A stretch of 64,000 bases of DNA from Tubulanus polymorphus (GCF_964204645.1 NC_134026.1:9623450-9687449), one strand, 5' to 3'; positions 11,793 to 23,632 are shown, counted from the stretch's first letter. Notes: a model not told the origin generated them from the letters alone. Numbers and translations are program-made.

Positions 11793-11960
11793 TATCACTA
11801 GCTCAAACCTATATATATATATATATATATACTTACTTACTTACTTATATATATATACTTACTTACCCGTACCCGTACCCGTACCCGTACCCGTGCCCGT
11901 GCCCGTACCCGCACCCGCACACGCATACATATACATATATATAGGTTTGAGCTAGTGATA
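11793..11960. repeat. Microsatellites bounded by a 25-bp inverted repeat
   Basis: Left arm 11793-11817 (TATCACTAGCTCAAACC then TA repeats) recurs inverted at 11936-11960. Between the arms are a (TA)n run, an ACTTACTT run, a second TA run and an array of about ten CCCGTA/CCCGTG/CCCGCA hexamers. The arms would pair with the microsatellites in the loop. Confidence 0.8.
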
Positions 11961-12144
11961 AGATCTCTAATCCAAAATTATTGTCATTGAATTGATTAAA
12001 TTAGATAATTACTTTTGGGTTAGTAGTCATTAGAAAAAACATTCAAACACGTATGGATGTGAGTGATAAGAACTCCAAAATACTAATTAAATATAGATTG
12101 TTAAAAATATTATCATTGGGAATCAATTACATAATTTGCCTTGG

Positions 12145-12486
12145 TATTTACATCCTCCCCCGGCAGGGATTCGAACCTGATGGCATCGAGATTGCCACGG
12201 CACGAAACCCTGCCACAATCGACTGTGTGCGCAGTTCAGATGATGTGATTTTTAGCCAAGCAGAAACCCTGTTTTATTTTATCCCGGGTTTTCCCATTTA
12301 TAGTTCCTCCTTGAAATTGCCTCAACGATTATACAACGAGCAATCTGATTGGTGCCGCCAGTTTTCGGTCAGATAGTGCGCATGTAACTGCGCACATGGT
12401 CGTCTATGGCAGGGGTTCGTGCCGTGGCTGAGTGTAAGGATGCCATCAGGTTCGAGTCCCTGCAGAGGGAGGATGTGGTATTTACT
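12145..12486. repeat. Imperfect palindrome with about 100-bp arms (MITE-like)
   Basis: The left arm (about 12145-12245) and right arm (about 12368-12486) are inverted copies: the left reads CAGGGATTCGAACCTGATGG, and the right, inverted, CAGGGACTCGAACCTGATGG. Both continue through CCACGGCACGAA and end near TGTGCGCAGTT. The right arm carries GGTTCGAGTCC, a Pol III B-box-like sequence, so a tRNA-derived origin is possible, but no A box or cloverleaf was found. The spacer has no gene. Confidence 0.75.
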
Positions 12487-12646
12487 CGATTTGCAGTTGA
12501 ACATTGCTCATTTAATGTTTATTCCAAATGTTTTTTGAAAAGATGTATTTGTATTAGAGCTATAATCGGGGATGTAGCGGTCTGGGTGACATTTCCATTT
12601 CGCTTTGAATAAACAGTTTCCATTTGCTTTAGATTAGACATATATC

Positions 12647-12665
12647 TTAACCCTTTAACAGCCGC
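12647..12665. repeat. Candidate piggyBac end: TTAA plus CCCTTTAACAGCC
   Basis: TTAA at 12647-12650 is followed by CCCTTTAACAGCC, which fits a piggyBac terminus beside its TTAA target. It lies about 510 bases beyond the 3' end of the decayed piggyBac gene. The matching opposite end was not found upstream of the gene. Confidence 0.45.
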
Positions 12666-13175
12666 CCAGTTCGAAAATTCCATACCCCGACAGCCAGCCA
12701 AAATCGGAGTTAACAGAACTCGGACTACTGGTTGCAGTTAAATGCCCGTAAAAGAAAAACCGTTCAAAATCATGCATTACAAGTTAGATATATGTCGTTT
12801 AGAATTTAATTTCCTATCTATTGGTGCATCACATTTGATGAAATTTTTGTGACCATATGTACCCCCAAAGATATGCGTTGTCCACCCAAAGTACCGATTT
12901 CTACATGTCATAGGCATTTGAAATTATGACCATGAAAAATATGTCCAAATGGATTAATAAATGTTTAAAATGTGATTCTATGTATTGAATAAATAAAATC
13001 TGAGCCAAAAACATGATAGTTCATCCAGTACCTTCAGTGGTTTAGCCAAGAAGTGTAACAAAATTTAATGAAAAAAATTTTTTACGGTAAGTTCATTTTA
13101 AATTTCACTTTTATTATCATATCTGAAGCAATCACCATACATCATAACATCATGTTTATACATCATATATCATTT

Positions 13176-14966
13176 CTATTGGCATTTTACATCATGATTG
13201 ATGCATGGAAATGGTAAAAGCAGGTTTTGCTGGCAGACGGAACACCCAAATGACGACACAATACCACGGCCGCTCGGAGCTTTGCGACCCAACTTACTGC
13301 AATGAACGCACACCTGTTTACGCCCATCAAACTTCACAAGCTGGTGGCCAGAGACATTTGCAGCATCTAATGTCCTTTCAACCCGTCGCCTCTTCAATTG
13401 TTTGCGCCTGGCAGGGGTTACGGCACCACCGATTAGTTGCTTACCAAGTAACAGGCGATATTCAAGATAGGACATTGGCTTTTCAAAAACAATGGCAGTA
13501 TTATTATCATAACAGAGATATGAATTAACAATGGCAACTTGCAAATAGAAGTAAGCTATGTAGCGCCACCATTTCTTGCTTTTTCTACCCAGTGAGTAAT
13601 AGCTACGGTATTGGTCCGCAAGGTCAACACCGCCCATACATTTATTGTACATAACAATAGGTTCGGGCTTTTGTATATTTTCATTTTCTCCCGTTTTACT
13701 TTTTCGAACAATTTCATGACTCACAGGGTTAGAATTTGTGGACAACATTGTCACTACACGTTTGGCATGCCTGGAGGTAGACATAAGGTGACCATCTTGC
13801 CGAAACATAGTCTCCCCTTTTTTAGGTTTTTTATATCTGGCGGAAAACCCTTTCTGTCAGATCTCATAGTTCCACATGAATATGTCTTTCTATGATACAA
13901 ATCAAGAACAAGTTTAGATGTAGTAAAGAAATTGTCAAAATAAATGTGTCTGTACTCATCGAGTAAATCAGAAGTAACATTCATCACTGCTTTGTACCCA
14001 AGTCCTTGTTCAACTACTCCGTCATCAAGTTTCCTGGAGTACACCTGCGTCTTATACATATATCCGGTAAGAGAATTTGCCGTACACCATATGTTCACGC
14101 CTCGTTTTATGGGTTTTTTAGGCTGATACTGTATGAGGCTTGAACGACCTTTATATTTCACCATTGCCTCGTCAACAGAAAGGTTTTGATCAGCTACACA
14201 GCCCGCAAGAAATTTTTCGTTGAAATAGTTTATGATAGGTCTCGCTTTATACAGTTTATCATAGTTTGGTTGTCCTTTCTGAAGCTCATTTTCAGAATCA
14301 GATAAATGCATATACCTCAAAATTGATTTGAACCGGTTACGGGACGTGCTACGCTGAATATACGCATTACCCAACGCGTCATCAGTCGACCAATACATAT
14401 CAAGTACGGCAGTTAATTGATACCCATGATGATTTTGGCACCTAAAAAGTCTTCATTTCATTTGCAGTAACATCTTTGAAGCCCTCTGCATTTTTGAATG
14501 CAGCATATCTATTAGTTTCTGCGGAAAACATATCAAAAAAGTCATCACCAGCAAACGTTTTGAAGTAATCGATTGGTTCGGCATCAATCGGAAGTCCGTG
14601 AGTGAAAGCCGGATCTAGCATATATTCCTCAAATTGGGGATCATGAGAAATACATTGGCTGTCCCACACAATATCATCAACAGTAACGGGGGTCCCATCA
14701 TCATTCACTGGCTGAATAGGAGGGTCTATTTCCTCATCAGAATTTATATCATCCTCAGAATCCGTGTGGATGTCCGATTCGTTCTCAAAATCCTCGGGGT
14801 CACGATCCTCATCACCTGATTCATCCGGATTATCATCTGAATCCAATGACGATTGTAGGTATGTGGCAGAAAATTTCAAAGTGGTCCAATTGAATTGAAT
14901 CCTATACAGCTGGAAAGAGCTAAAAAATACCTTTTCAGGGATATCTTGTTCATCCCCGTAGCTCAA
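13176..14966 (-). pseudogene. piggyBac-type transposase, frameshifted
   Basis: Three consecutive frames make one piggyBac-family transposase. 14966-14442 is an acidic N-terminus (Asp/Glu tract, residues about 50-90). 14398-13754 is the catalytic core with 'LSVDEAMVKYKG' (first Asp) and 'YFDNFFTT' (second Asp). 13808-13176 holds 'CMGGVDLADQYRSYY' (third Asp region) and a C-terminal cysteine-rich domain, 'CVHCSKLGRKAP...CSVCQQNLLLPFPC', that binds the transposon end. The breaks are a frameshift at about 14440, a stop and shift near 14400, and a shift at about 13780. All three catalytic Asp motifs survive, so decay is fairly recent. Confidence 0.9.
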
Positions 14967-15236
14967 GTATGAAAGAAATTATGTAAATTTGGAGATTGAA
15001 AAACGGCCGAAAATCTTACCCTTTTGTTAACTGATAAACAGAAGGGTAAGCGTGATCGAAAACTGATAAAACCGTGTAAAACGCAAGGCAAAAGTTTCAT
15101 TACTTCTAAACTATTTAATATTTCTGCACAAAATTTACAGTGATAATAGTTAAGAACATGCTTTATAAGAATATATAATTATTATCTGGATATCATAATT
15201 ACTTCTGTCTTTGTAATTGATTAATTAATTACTATA
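14967..15236. other. Non-coding, short hairpin only
   Basis: No gene seen. A short palindrome (CTTACCCTT ... AAGGGTAAG, about 15017-15050) lies just upstream of the piggyBac gene and might belong to its left part; no TTAA-flanked terminus was found here. Confidence 0.4.
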
Positions 15237-15735
15237 CATTAATTAAAATTTTATCACTCGGCCGAAACAGAATACATAAACTGCCATAACTTTGGAAATA
15301 CTTGATATTTTTACATAAAATTTTGCAAGGAGATAGCTGTAAAGATACATAAAAGGATTATACAAGATTTGTAGAGATACAGATATATACATGTAGTACA
15401 GATCAATTAAATAAGATATATTAATTAAAAATTTATCACTCGGCTGGAGCAGAATATATAAACTTCCATAACTTTGGAAATACTTGATATTTTTACATAA
15501 AATTTTGCAAGGAGATAGCTGTAAAGATACTTAAAAGGATTATACAAGAATTATAGAGATACAGATATATACATGTAATACAGATCAATTAAGATATATT
15601 AATTAAAAATTTATCACTCGGCTGGAGCCGAATATATAAACTTCCATAACTTTGGAAATACTTGATATTTTTACATAGAATCTTGCAAGGAGATCGCTGT
15701 AAAGATACTTTGAAAGATAACACAAGATTTGTAGT
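15237..15735. repeat. About 180-bp tandem repeat, nearly three copies
   Basis: The segment beginning TATCACTCGGC recurs at 15252, 15434 and 15612, with spacing of 182 and 178 bases. The copies share 'CATAACTTTGGAAATACTTG' and 'TTGCAAGGAGAT' blocks. The array lies immediately 3' of the truncated transposase-like gene at 15844-16881, and a different tandem array holds the same position beside the related copy at 46.4-47.7 kb. Confidence 0.85.
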
Positions 15736-15843
15736 TATATTAATACATGGATACAGTATAACACGCTTAATTCGGGTTGATTTTAATTCAGATATTCACT
15801 TATTAAAGATTAAAATTCTAGTTTCTATCACTTCCACATATAG

Positions 15844-16881
15844 TTACAACATAACAAGATCTCCCAAGATTAAATCTACTGCCAATTCGTATTTGGTCGG
15901 ATCAAAGTCTTCTCCATCATCTTCATAATTCTCTCCCTCCCCCCAGTAACACACAACGTAAATACCAATTGCAATGCCCTGTCTTTTTCTCGTTTTAAAT
16001 TTCTCCATCTTTCCGTGATATATAACTTTTGTGTTTTTGTCAGTGTCATGCCAAACATGGCTTACATCTTTTCCAACGCAGTCACCAGATAGCACACTTA
16101 TTAGATCAGAAAGTTGGTCAGAGTCCAAATCACTGAATTCAGATTCCAATTCGTCTAACGGGGTGTCACGTACTTTTTTTGTAATTTTTTCCGATCTGAC
16201 ATAAGACGCTTTTTAGTCTTACGACCCTGCCGCACTGATATTTCATCTAAAAGTTTCTTAGCATTCTTAGGACTCTCGGTATTTGACTTTCTTGCCCAAG
16301 TAATAGCAAACTTTATCATTTCACTGCGCTCAGACATCTCCAAATTATCTAGAAAATCCCAAACACCATTTTTCTGGGATCTCAGCTTAGACGAGAGAAA
16401 AGCCATTGTTGCATTTGGTGCTTTCTTTTTGGCAGCACTAAACATTCCCATTATATCCTCCGAATCAATATTGTGTGATCTTGCAGACTCAGTCTCAACA
16501 ATTAGATCTGGCGTGATGGCAAGACTGAAATATCGTGCATACTGTCTCTAGAACTATCACAACTTTATCTAGACAGGCATTCATGTAGTCGAAAAACAAT
16601 ACAGGGTCAATGGGCTTTCTTTTTAATGAATGAAGAATTTCATCTTTACGCCTCAATTCGCGTTCGTTACTCGAATCACCAGTGGCACTAGCAGAACGTG
16701 TCAATGGATCGCCAAAGAAATCTGTTGTTCTTGAAAGAATACAAGAATTCGCGTCATCTCGTTGCGCTTTAATTGCTGCGATAACATTTCTAACGACACT
16801 AATCCCTGCAAGATGTTTGATCTCATTTGATTGTGAGGTGTAGAATTTTATCATCCAGGTAGTCCAGGAGCTAGCCCACAT
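15844..16881 (-). pseudogene. C-terminal half of a transposase-like family (copy A)
   Basis: Three frames (16881-16495, 16451-16155, 16149-15844) read continuously as the C-terminal half of a family also present at 46.4-47.7 kb. Shared signatures are 'FYTSQSNEIKHLAGISVV', 'MGMFSAAKKKAPNATMAFLS' and a final 'IGIYVVCYWGEGENYEDD...YELAVD'. This is a large invertebrate repeat family; its N-terminal half, seen at 44.3-45.5 kb, carries 'GFDATTQDG', which looks like the first Asp of a DDE-type transposase. Its exact superfamily is not known to me. The copy starts abruptly at 16881 against a tandem-repeat block, so it lacks the catalytic half. Confidence 0.65.
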
Positions 16882-17345
16882 TTAATCAACAGTTTTAGCC
16901 AAGAAGGTTTGAGGTGTGGAATGTCAAGGTTGGCCCATATCTACTTAGGAAAGGAACGTCTTAAGTTTCAAAGCCGTGCCTGCGGGGGGTAGGTGGGCCC
17001 CCAAAAATTCCCAAAAAATCGTTTTAATCAACAGTTTTTGTCCAGCATTAATTTCAACGTAAATCAGTACGGCATGGGCCACCTGAAATAAAATCAAAAC
17101 TTAAGACGAAATTTTCTGTGCCTAGGGTCCCTTAAGACCCCCTTTTTTTCGGGGGCCTAGGGCACTTTTAATCAACAGTTTGTGTCCAGGTCTGATTCTA
17201 CCTCAGAATCATAGTATTTTATGTGCTGATTCAGAAAATGTAACTTAAGACGAGATTTTCCGTGCCTAGCCCCACTTAAGACACACTTAAAACCCCCTAA
17301 TGCCCCCCTTTGAGAAAAATCATCTTTTATCAACGGTTTTCCTTC
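16881..17345. repeat. About 141-bp degenerate tandem repeat R, inverted copy at 43.9-44.25 kb
   Basis: Units start with TTTAATCAACAGTTTT at about 16881, 17022, 17166 and 17324. Each contains CTTAAGACGAAATTTTCTGTGCC or a variant. The central two units reappear in reverse complement at about 43940-44250, where they abut the N-terminal half of the same gene family. Confidence 0.85.
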
Positions 17346-17732
17346 CATAACTCTCCAATCAATGATTTAATTAAACAGTAAACCAAATTTAAGAACAAGT
17401 GTTTATTTCTGCATAGTTTCTTTCAATTTTTCATGTAACTAAAATTTGCAATTAATAATCAATCCTTTTACACAGTGTATATTTGTCAGACAAGCCCAAA
17501 AATATTGCTTGGTTTCAGTAACCTACTGTGCCATTAAAGGGCCACCTCGTGATTTGACATTTCTCAATTTTTGATATATTTACAAAAATCTTGATCTAGA
17601 TAGGGTGTCTCGGTCAAACTTAAAATTTTGTAGCTGTCTATAGACTTTGAACCGCTAATTGTTTATTCTGCTTCAGCTATATATTAGTAAACTGAAAACT
17701 ATTAAATCAGTATCATAATCCATCAATAAATC
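17346..17732. other. Non-coding stretch
   Basis: No gene or repeat recognised between the tandem block and the end of the decayed gene at 17733. Confidence 0.5.
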
Positions 17733-20194
17733 TCAGTCATCATCGGATTCATCTTCGACTGAAGATGAATCACTCTTATCCGGTTCATAAACTTCAGATT
17801 CATCATCACCTACGTCGTCACTCGCAAGGTCACTATTGTCAATGAGATTTTCCGGACATTGATTACCTTGAAACATCACCAGATCATACCTTTCATTGTC
17901 CAAATACCATCCATCGTTCTCTTTTGGATTTTGAACGAGCTGGCATCTATCAGCGCTGTGCCACATGCGAGTGACAAATGATACTCTTTGTATGTGGGGT
18001 GTAAGTTCAGCCAGACATGGTGGAATGTTGGATCCATCAACCCCTTTTAAATTACCCAATGGATTATTTCCTCCTGGTTTTGGTCCATACGCTTTGAGAA
18101 CAACTTGAAACCGATGATCATTCTTTCATCCTTTTTGGATCCATACATTGAGCTGGTAAAGTGTTCAATGGCTTTTATGGTGCTGCTGGTTGGACTTTCT
18201 TCATAGCAGAGGGAAGCAAATGCTTTTTGTACTTTCTCATTTTTTTCGAGATGTCTGAAAGGCCTTATTTTGCCTTTTCTGGTAAATGCAGATGTGTAGT
18301 CTGTAAGCATCACACATCGTTTCTCCAATGTCTTTTGAAATGTCAGAAATACAAATATATCTTCGATTGTTACTACTGCTCGTTCCGACATCCATCCATA
18401 ATTTTGCTTTGAAAGTTTTTGCATGGTGTATCATTATTATGGCTATATCAGTGTCTGAAGCACGGATTATGATATCTCTAACATTTGACCTGTCTGCATC
18501 CTTTGCATGTAGACAGATCCTGGTGTCAGCCTCGAAGTGATTGCACACCAAATTTTCAACCGTGTTCCTGATAATGCGTCCTGCAGTAACCAAATATTTA
18601 TGGCAAGTTTCAGCATATCCAAAGTAGATCTCTTTACTGCCAATAATTTCACTGTATTCATTTTTTTCCCACTCGTTAGCCAGGAAATGTGGTAGCCTCT
18701 GTTGAATGTATTTGACTTCAATGCTTTATTGAGGTTGAGAGGGCACCTTTGTTCTGGTCCCGTTATCAGAAACTCTCAGTCACTTGCATTCCTGCGTAAT
18801 CTTTCAGAGCCTTTGATGGACGGTTCTTGGTAAGTGTCAAAAAGGACTTCCGCGCGATGTCTGGAGAGAGCAGTTACTCGAATGAGAATTACACGGGCAA
18901 GTTGGCCATAACTCATTCCTTTCTTTGCTACAACCATATGGAGGAGGAAATTCCCATCAACCATAACTGCATTCTTTGACTGCGGCTGTGATGGCTGGAC
19001 TTTCTTTTCCAACTCGGCAAACAATGTACTCTTGTCAGTTTTCACCATTGATCCATCAGTCGAACACATGCTTAGAGGAACAGGCGTGAGAGGATAGCTC
19101 ATGATATCCTGAAGGTCAATCTTTTTGTCCATTGCAATCACTGTCAGGCGTCCCATCAAATCCCGTGTACATCTAAGCTCAGCTACCTTTTTATCGATGG
19201 CTCGGACATTTCGCGCACACTCCTTCTTAAAGGTGACTAGCTTAACTTTACTGGTAGCTTGTTCAAACCTACTAGGATCCGCCACACATTCATTTACAAA
19301 TTTCTGGTGTCTTTCTTTTCCTTTTTCTGGAACCTTTAACAAGAATTCCTTAACATCATCGGATGCAGGTCTACCAGTGTACAAATTGAAGAGAACTTCC
19401 TGGAATGGATCAAATGTATTCTGAATCTGATCAACCAATTTCTGGAGATCTAGATTATTTCGCTTCAGTCTGGATTGTCGCAGATCAGCTGTGATATCTT
19501 CTTTTGATGTAATTTCTACCATTTCCTGCATCTTCTCAATGATTGATGCCCGGCTTGCTTTGGTTACCTTCCAGCGGAGTCTAGCACTAAAGTTATTAGT
19601 TATTGATGCACAACCTGTTGACCTAGAAGCAGCATCTGCATTTGTTGTTTGCTCGAGTGTGAGGTCAACAGGCAACATACTGAATTCATGGCATGTACGT
19701 CTAACAGAAAAGGCACCTTGATCTAGCTGATCAAGCAATCCGGGATGTGAACTATCAATGTTTAACAAGTCCATCTGGAATTAGGTAAGCCACCGTGCGT
19801 AGTTAACATGGTTGGTCATGAAGAACAAGTGGATAATTGGTGACAAAGCCTGAATGAAATCTTCAACTTCATTAGTTCGAATAGACCTGTCCAGTCTGTG
19901 GAAGCAGTGTATATATTCCACGTACATAAACCAGAATTGAGCTGTTGCACCATGTAGTCCTTTCTTGGTATCATCACAGAACTTGGAATACTTTTCTACA
20001 CATACCTTGATTATATCAGACGACTCTACTAATTCCCAAGATTCTCTGCCTAATTCCTTCAGCAAGGACACTATTCTGAACACGTCACTGCGGCTTTCAT
20101 AGGTTTCAATGAACTTAAGAAAGTGACGACTTTCAATGGCAAGTGCGAGGAGTGGATGGATTCGTTTGCAGCGGTTGAAGTTTTTAGCAGTCAA
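17733..20194 (-). pseudogene. Decayed repeat-associated gene of a large invertebrate family
   Basis: Minus-strand frames in order: 20194-19781 (ends 'MTNHVNYARWLT'), 19774-18776 (332 codons, 'ITNNFSARLRWKVTKASRASIIEKM' and a charged helical middle), 18721-18467, 18593-18237 (contains 'FEADTRICLHAKDA' and 'IIIRASDTDIAIIM'), 18424-18047, and 18059-17733 (acidic tail). The set resembles a multicopy family in cnidarians, molluscs and other invertebrates in which 'NHVNYARWL' precedes a nuclease-like segment with 'EADTRI..HA.DA' and a later 'DTDV' Asp motif. I infer a mobile-element or repeat-associated origin; its function is unknown. At least five frame breaks are present. The zinc-finger fragment of the virus-like element joins it at 20193. 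Confidence 0.6.
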
Positions 20195-20400
20195 TTAGAA
20201 TATAAAGATGATATATTAGAAACTAAATTAGATGAATTAAAGAATGAAAAAGAAACATATAAATGTGATACATGTAATCAATCATTCAGTGATAAAAGAT
20301 ATTATAAAGAACATTTAAAATCTAAAAGTCATATTGGAAATATAGGTGAAGACTATTTTGATAAAGATAATATATTTACAAGTATGTTCGGTTGTTGTAC
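20190..20400 (+). pseudogene. Detached fragment of the viral zinc-finger gene
   Basis: From about 20190 to 20340 the DNA is almost identical, inverted, to 42690-42540 in the zinc-finger/polymerase gene. It encodes the same C2H2 finger, 'YKCDTCNQSFSDKRYYKEH', with only about one difference in the first 140 bases. Similarity fades after 'GEDYFDKDN' at about 20375. It starts abruptly against the decayed gene of 17.7-20.2 kb. It is a fragment, not a gene; an insertion-deletion remnant of a related element or a captured end is possible. Confidence 0.8.
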
Positions 20401-20559
20401 ATAATTTGATTTCTATATAAAGATACGTTGCCTTTATTATTGATTTTCTCAGTGAATAGAAACGTTTAATCATATTGCGCGACTCCTCGTGTAACAGCTG
20501 GTATTACAAAATAATTGGATTATTCTAGAATAATCTCACAGCCGTTACTATAACGCTGA

Positions 20560-20626
20560 GACATATGAGTCATAATACTGCAAACGCGTAGAACATTCTA
20601 GAAGGTGTACCGGAACTCTGAATACA
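20560..20626. repeat. Minisatellite unit left of the hAT insertion
   Basis: GTCATAATACTGCAAACGCG through CTAGAAGGTGTACCGG recurs at 22749-22797, with a third, weaker unit at 22808-22858. The non-autonomous hAT-like element separates the first unit from the others. Confidence 0.8.
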
Positions 20627-22733
20627 GGGTTCGTAGCGATCCTGGAAAGTGCTTAATAGTGCTTGAATCACAAAATGCGTTTTCAAGGCCTTGAAAATGC
20701 TCGAATTTTCAAAATTTCAGTAAAAATCATTGGAAGTCCTTGAATTTTTTATATTGTCCAAATTTTGTCAATTAGTTTGTTGTATTGACTTCAATACGCC
20801 CGCGCAGAGTGTTGTGACTCTGTACTGTCAGGGTGCTATAGACTCGTATACACTGCTGACTTGTGTATATATACAGTACAAATGTATTAGGCACGTGGCT
20901 CACTGCTGACAATGCGTATACAAATGTAACGTCGTAAATATATTTGTGACTTTCTTAGTATCACTTGTGATAGGGGAAATCTAGCTAAGTAGAGCGACAA
21001 CCAAAGAAACACGTAAACACCTGAAATTCCGAGAGGAGAAGCAATGTTAGTTTATTGAACCATCAGATGAAACTGCATGTAATAATACATGTAGCTATTT
21101 CATATAAATCACAATTAATCAATTTACTAAATATACAATCGTTTAGCTAAACTTACATATAAATATATATAAATATTTTCATATTAATAATATAATAATA
21201 CGTATTTATGGTTTGGATATCGCAAGCTCAAATATTAAAATAAACTTTATAAAGAGGCCTGAACATATAAAAATAATAAGGTTTAGATCTTACCTGAAAT
21301 TCCGAGAGGAGAAGCAATGTCAGTTTATTGAACCATCAGATGAAACTGACCATTTTCGGACAGTTCTCAACCTTGATGGTTTTGGCTCCTCCCCTTGGAT
21401 CAGGGCACATACTCAAAATCTCATTGGCTAAGGGTCTCGTTACCCTGGCGATCTGTGTTGTGTTAGTTTGTGAGCACCAAACATTTGGAGTAATTATCAA
21501 CGTATTGTCTTAAAGATTTGCTCGACTAGTTTTGTCGAGCTGTGAACAATATGTGTCCAGACAGTTCGTCTCTCTTTTAAAACAAAGGACAGATGTCATA
21601 AAGTTATATACGCTTTATACTAGATGTAACTTGAAAGAAATACACTTTCTAAAAAATAATAATTCAAGGAAATTGTCATCATAATTAGAAAGCTGAACTA
21701 ACGCTGATTAAAACTATGTCCAATATGATGTATGTAACATATATAATTGATGAATAACGTATAGAAATGAATTAGTAAAATTGAGCTTGTTATACAAATC
21801 TATTAGTAGACACGTGGCGTTACTACCGCTATCGCGCGCCGCGTATATACAAATGCCGTTGTGATGAAATAAACAAACAAAATACTTCAAAATAATTCTA
21901 AATGGATTATTGGTAGTAAATAATGACCTCAAATTAATATAAAGACCGTTCTTGATTTTGACGATCTTTGGAGCTTTATCGAAAAGTGATTTTTTATGTC
22001 AGGGTATCCCGAGCTGATCATGATTATGCGTTAAGCTGTTATCGTTTAGACGTTTAAGCCGGTCATCATAATTTGTTGGATTAAAAATTAGATAGGCCAG
22101 TATGGGAAAGTGCCATTTCTCTGACGCCTGGTTGGTGCATGAATCATACGAAAGTTGGATTCAACGCAGACCAATTTCAACAGAAGCTAGGTGAAATCTC
22201 GCAAACAAAGTGAAACTCATGAGCTCATTTTAAAAACTGTGACCATGAGAAATTCGGCTAAAGACAAGTCACATGAGTTGGCCGATGTAATTTCAGCCAC
22301 CGAAACTCAAAAGGAGCAAATTAATCGATTGTAAATAGGTCGATGAGCTGTAATTTAATTTTGTATAATTTTGTTATTTTTGCTTTCGATAGTATGGCTT
22401 TTTGATGGCGAGGTCTACCTGTAGTTCCGTTGAAAGGCCCACAGATTTCTTGTTTTAAAGTTATCAATTTCTGATACATGTAGTAAATCTTTCTTAAAAT
22501 AAAGCTGAAAGATTCCAAAGTTATCAAGTGCTCTGCTACGCGTGGATGTTTCTTTATGATGATTTGCGTTTGTACTTCTTTTAAATTTCTGCAATAAAGG
22601 AATTTTCATTGCAATAAATTCGCCTTAATACTAGTGTTTGTATGGTATTTTTCAGAAAATAGTACTTGAATTTTGTTGAAATAGGTCCTTGAAAGTACTT
22701 GAATTAAGTGTGGCCTGGAGGCTATGAACCGTG
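20627..22733. mobile_element. Non-autonomous hAT-like element
   Basis: The left end reads CAGGGTTCGTAGCGATCCTGG and the right end, inverted, CACGGTTCATAGCCTCCAGG. These are imperfect terminal inverted repeats starting CA(G/C)GGTTC, as in hAT elements, followed on both sides by TTGAAAGT/TTGAATT-rich subterminal sequence. The interior has no transposase. A 57-bp segment (CCTGAAATTCCGAGAGGAGA onward) occurs twice in direct orientation, at 21020-21074 and 21293-21348. The element sits inside a minisatellite. A clear 8-bp target duplication was not established. Confidence 0.6.
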
Positions 22734-22744
22734 GAATAGATATG

Positions 22745-22860
22745 ACATGTCATAATACTGCAAACGCGTAGAACATTCTAGAAGGTGTACCGGGACTAGA
22801 TGACGTGTCATAATCGAAGACGTGTTCATTCTAGAAATCGCACTGGAACTGAATAGACGC
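22745..22860. repeat. Minisatellite units right of the hAT insertion
   Basis: One near-exact unit (22749-22797) and one degenerate unit (22808-22858) match the unit at 20567-20620. Confidence 0.75.
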
Positions 22861-22919
22861 TGTAACATAATGCTTAGGATATTCTATCTCTCGAAACGAA
22901 ATTAGGAGTTTATAGTTTA

Positions 22920-23170
22920 CAATTCTAAATCTAAATGTACGTACTGTTTTTTGTAGTTATTAGGGATATTAAATATGAAACCTTTAGATATATTTAAGTG
23001 TATTTTGTATATCTTTTAGATAGCCAGAGTTACCATAACAGTAGATGGGGTTTATTGCGTAATAATTAATAGTTTCCGGTTCTTGAATTAAATGTAAGTA
23101 CTGTTTTGTGTTGTTATTAAGAAGCCGGGAAAAGGGGTTACTAAATATGAAACCTTTAAGTGCTTTTGAC
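22920..23170. repeat. Degenerate direct repeat at the left edge of the virus-like element
   Basis: Blocks AAATGTACGTACTGTTTT...TAAATATGAAACCTTTA (22932-22985) and AAATGTAAGTACTGTTTT...TAAATATGAAACCTTTA (23088-23159) form a direct repeat of about 160 bases. It may mark the left flank of the viral element. No inverted counterpart was found beyond 42.8 kb. Confidence 0.6.
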
Positions 23171-23328
23171 AACTACAACTTCATACAGTTAATTCTTTTT
23201 TAGGTTAGATAGATAATAACTTGAACTATAATAAGTTATAATAATTAGAAACGATAGACTTGAAAATATTTATATCATTTAATATCGTAGTTCCTATTCT
23301 ACCACTGATATCTTTTTAGTTGAATAAA

Positions 23329-23625
23329 ATGTCCTACATATCAAGAAGTACTCTTGATTCTCAGAGGACAACCGAAATGGAGGAAGACGAACCAACCGAA
23401 ATGGAGGAAGACGAACCAATGGAAATGGGCGTTGAAGTAAAAGAATCTCTAGATATAGACGGCGAAACGTTAGAAGAAGTTAAAAAACATTTATATTACC
23501 ACCAAGAAATGACATTAATTTTAGAAAAAAATAATAGAAAACCTGCAATCAAGCGTAACATCATTACCGAAAAGACCAACAACCAATGTAGAAATATTGT
23601 TAAGACTAAAAGGAACAAAAACTAA
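23329..23625 (+). CDS. Small acidic protein of the virus-like element
   Basis: The ATG at 23329 ('MSYISRSTLDSQ') is preferred over the upstream TTG at 23320. The protein (98 residues) contains an exact 24-bp tandem duplication encoding 'TEMEEDEP' twice, then a basic C-terminal tail ('IKRNIITEKTNNQCRN'). No known domain was recognised. It is the first recognisable gene of the AT-rich element and lies just upstream of the 'KAKHLWDF' protein on the same strand. Possibly a DNA-mimic-like or packaging-related acidic protein; that is only a guess from charge. Confidence 0.5.
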   Translation: MSYISRSTLDSQRTTEMEEDEPTEMEEDEPMEMGVEVKESLDIDGETLEEVKKHLYYHQEMTLILEKNNRKPAIKRNIITEKTNNQCRNIVKTKRNKN

Positions 23626-23632
23626 AAAGAAA

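Noticed and set aside
11870-11930. CCCGTA hexamer array as a telomeric repeat
   Set aside because: The unit is not TTAGGG-like, the array is short and degenerate and lies inside a hairpin with other microsatellites.
13205-13528. 107-codon plus-strand open frame
   Set aside because: Antisense to the piggyBac cysteine-rich domain; no independent support.
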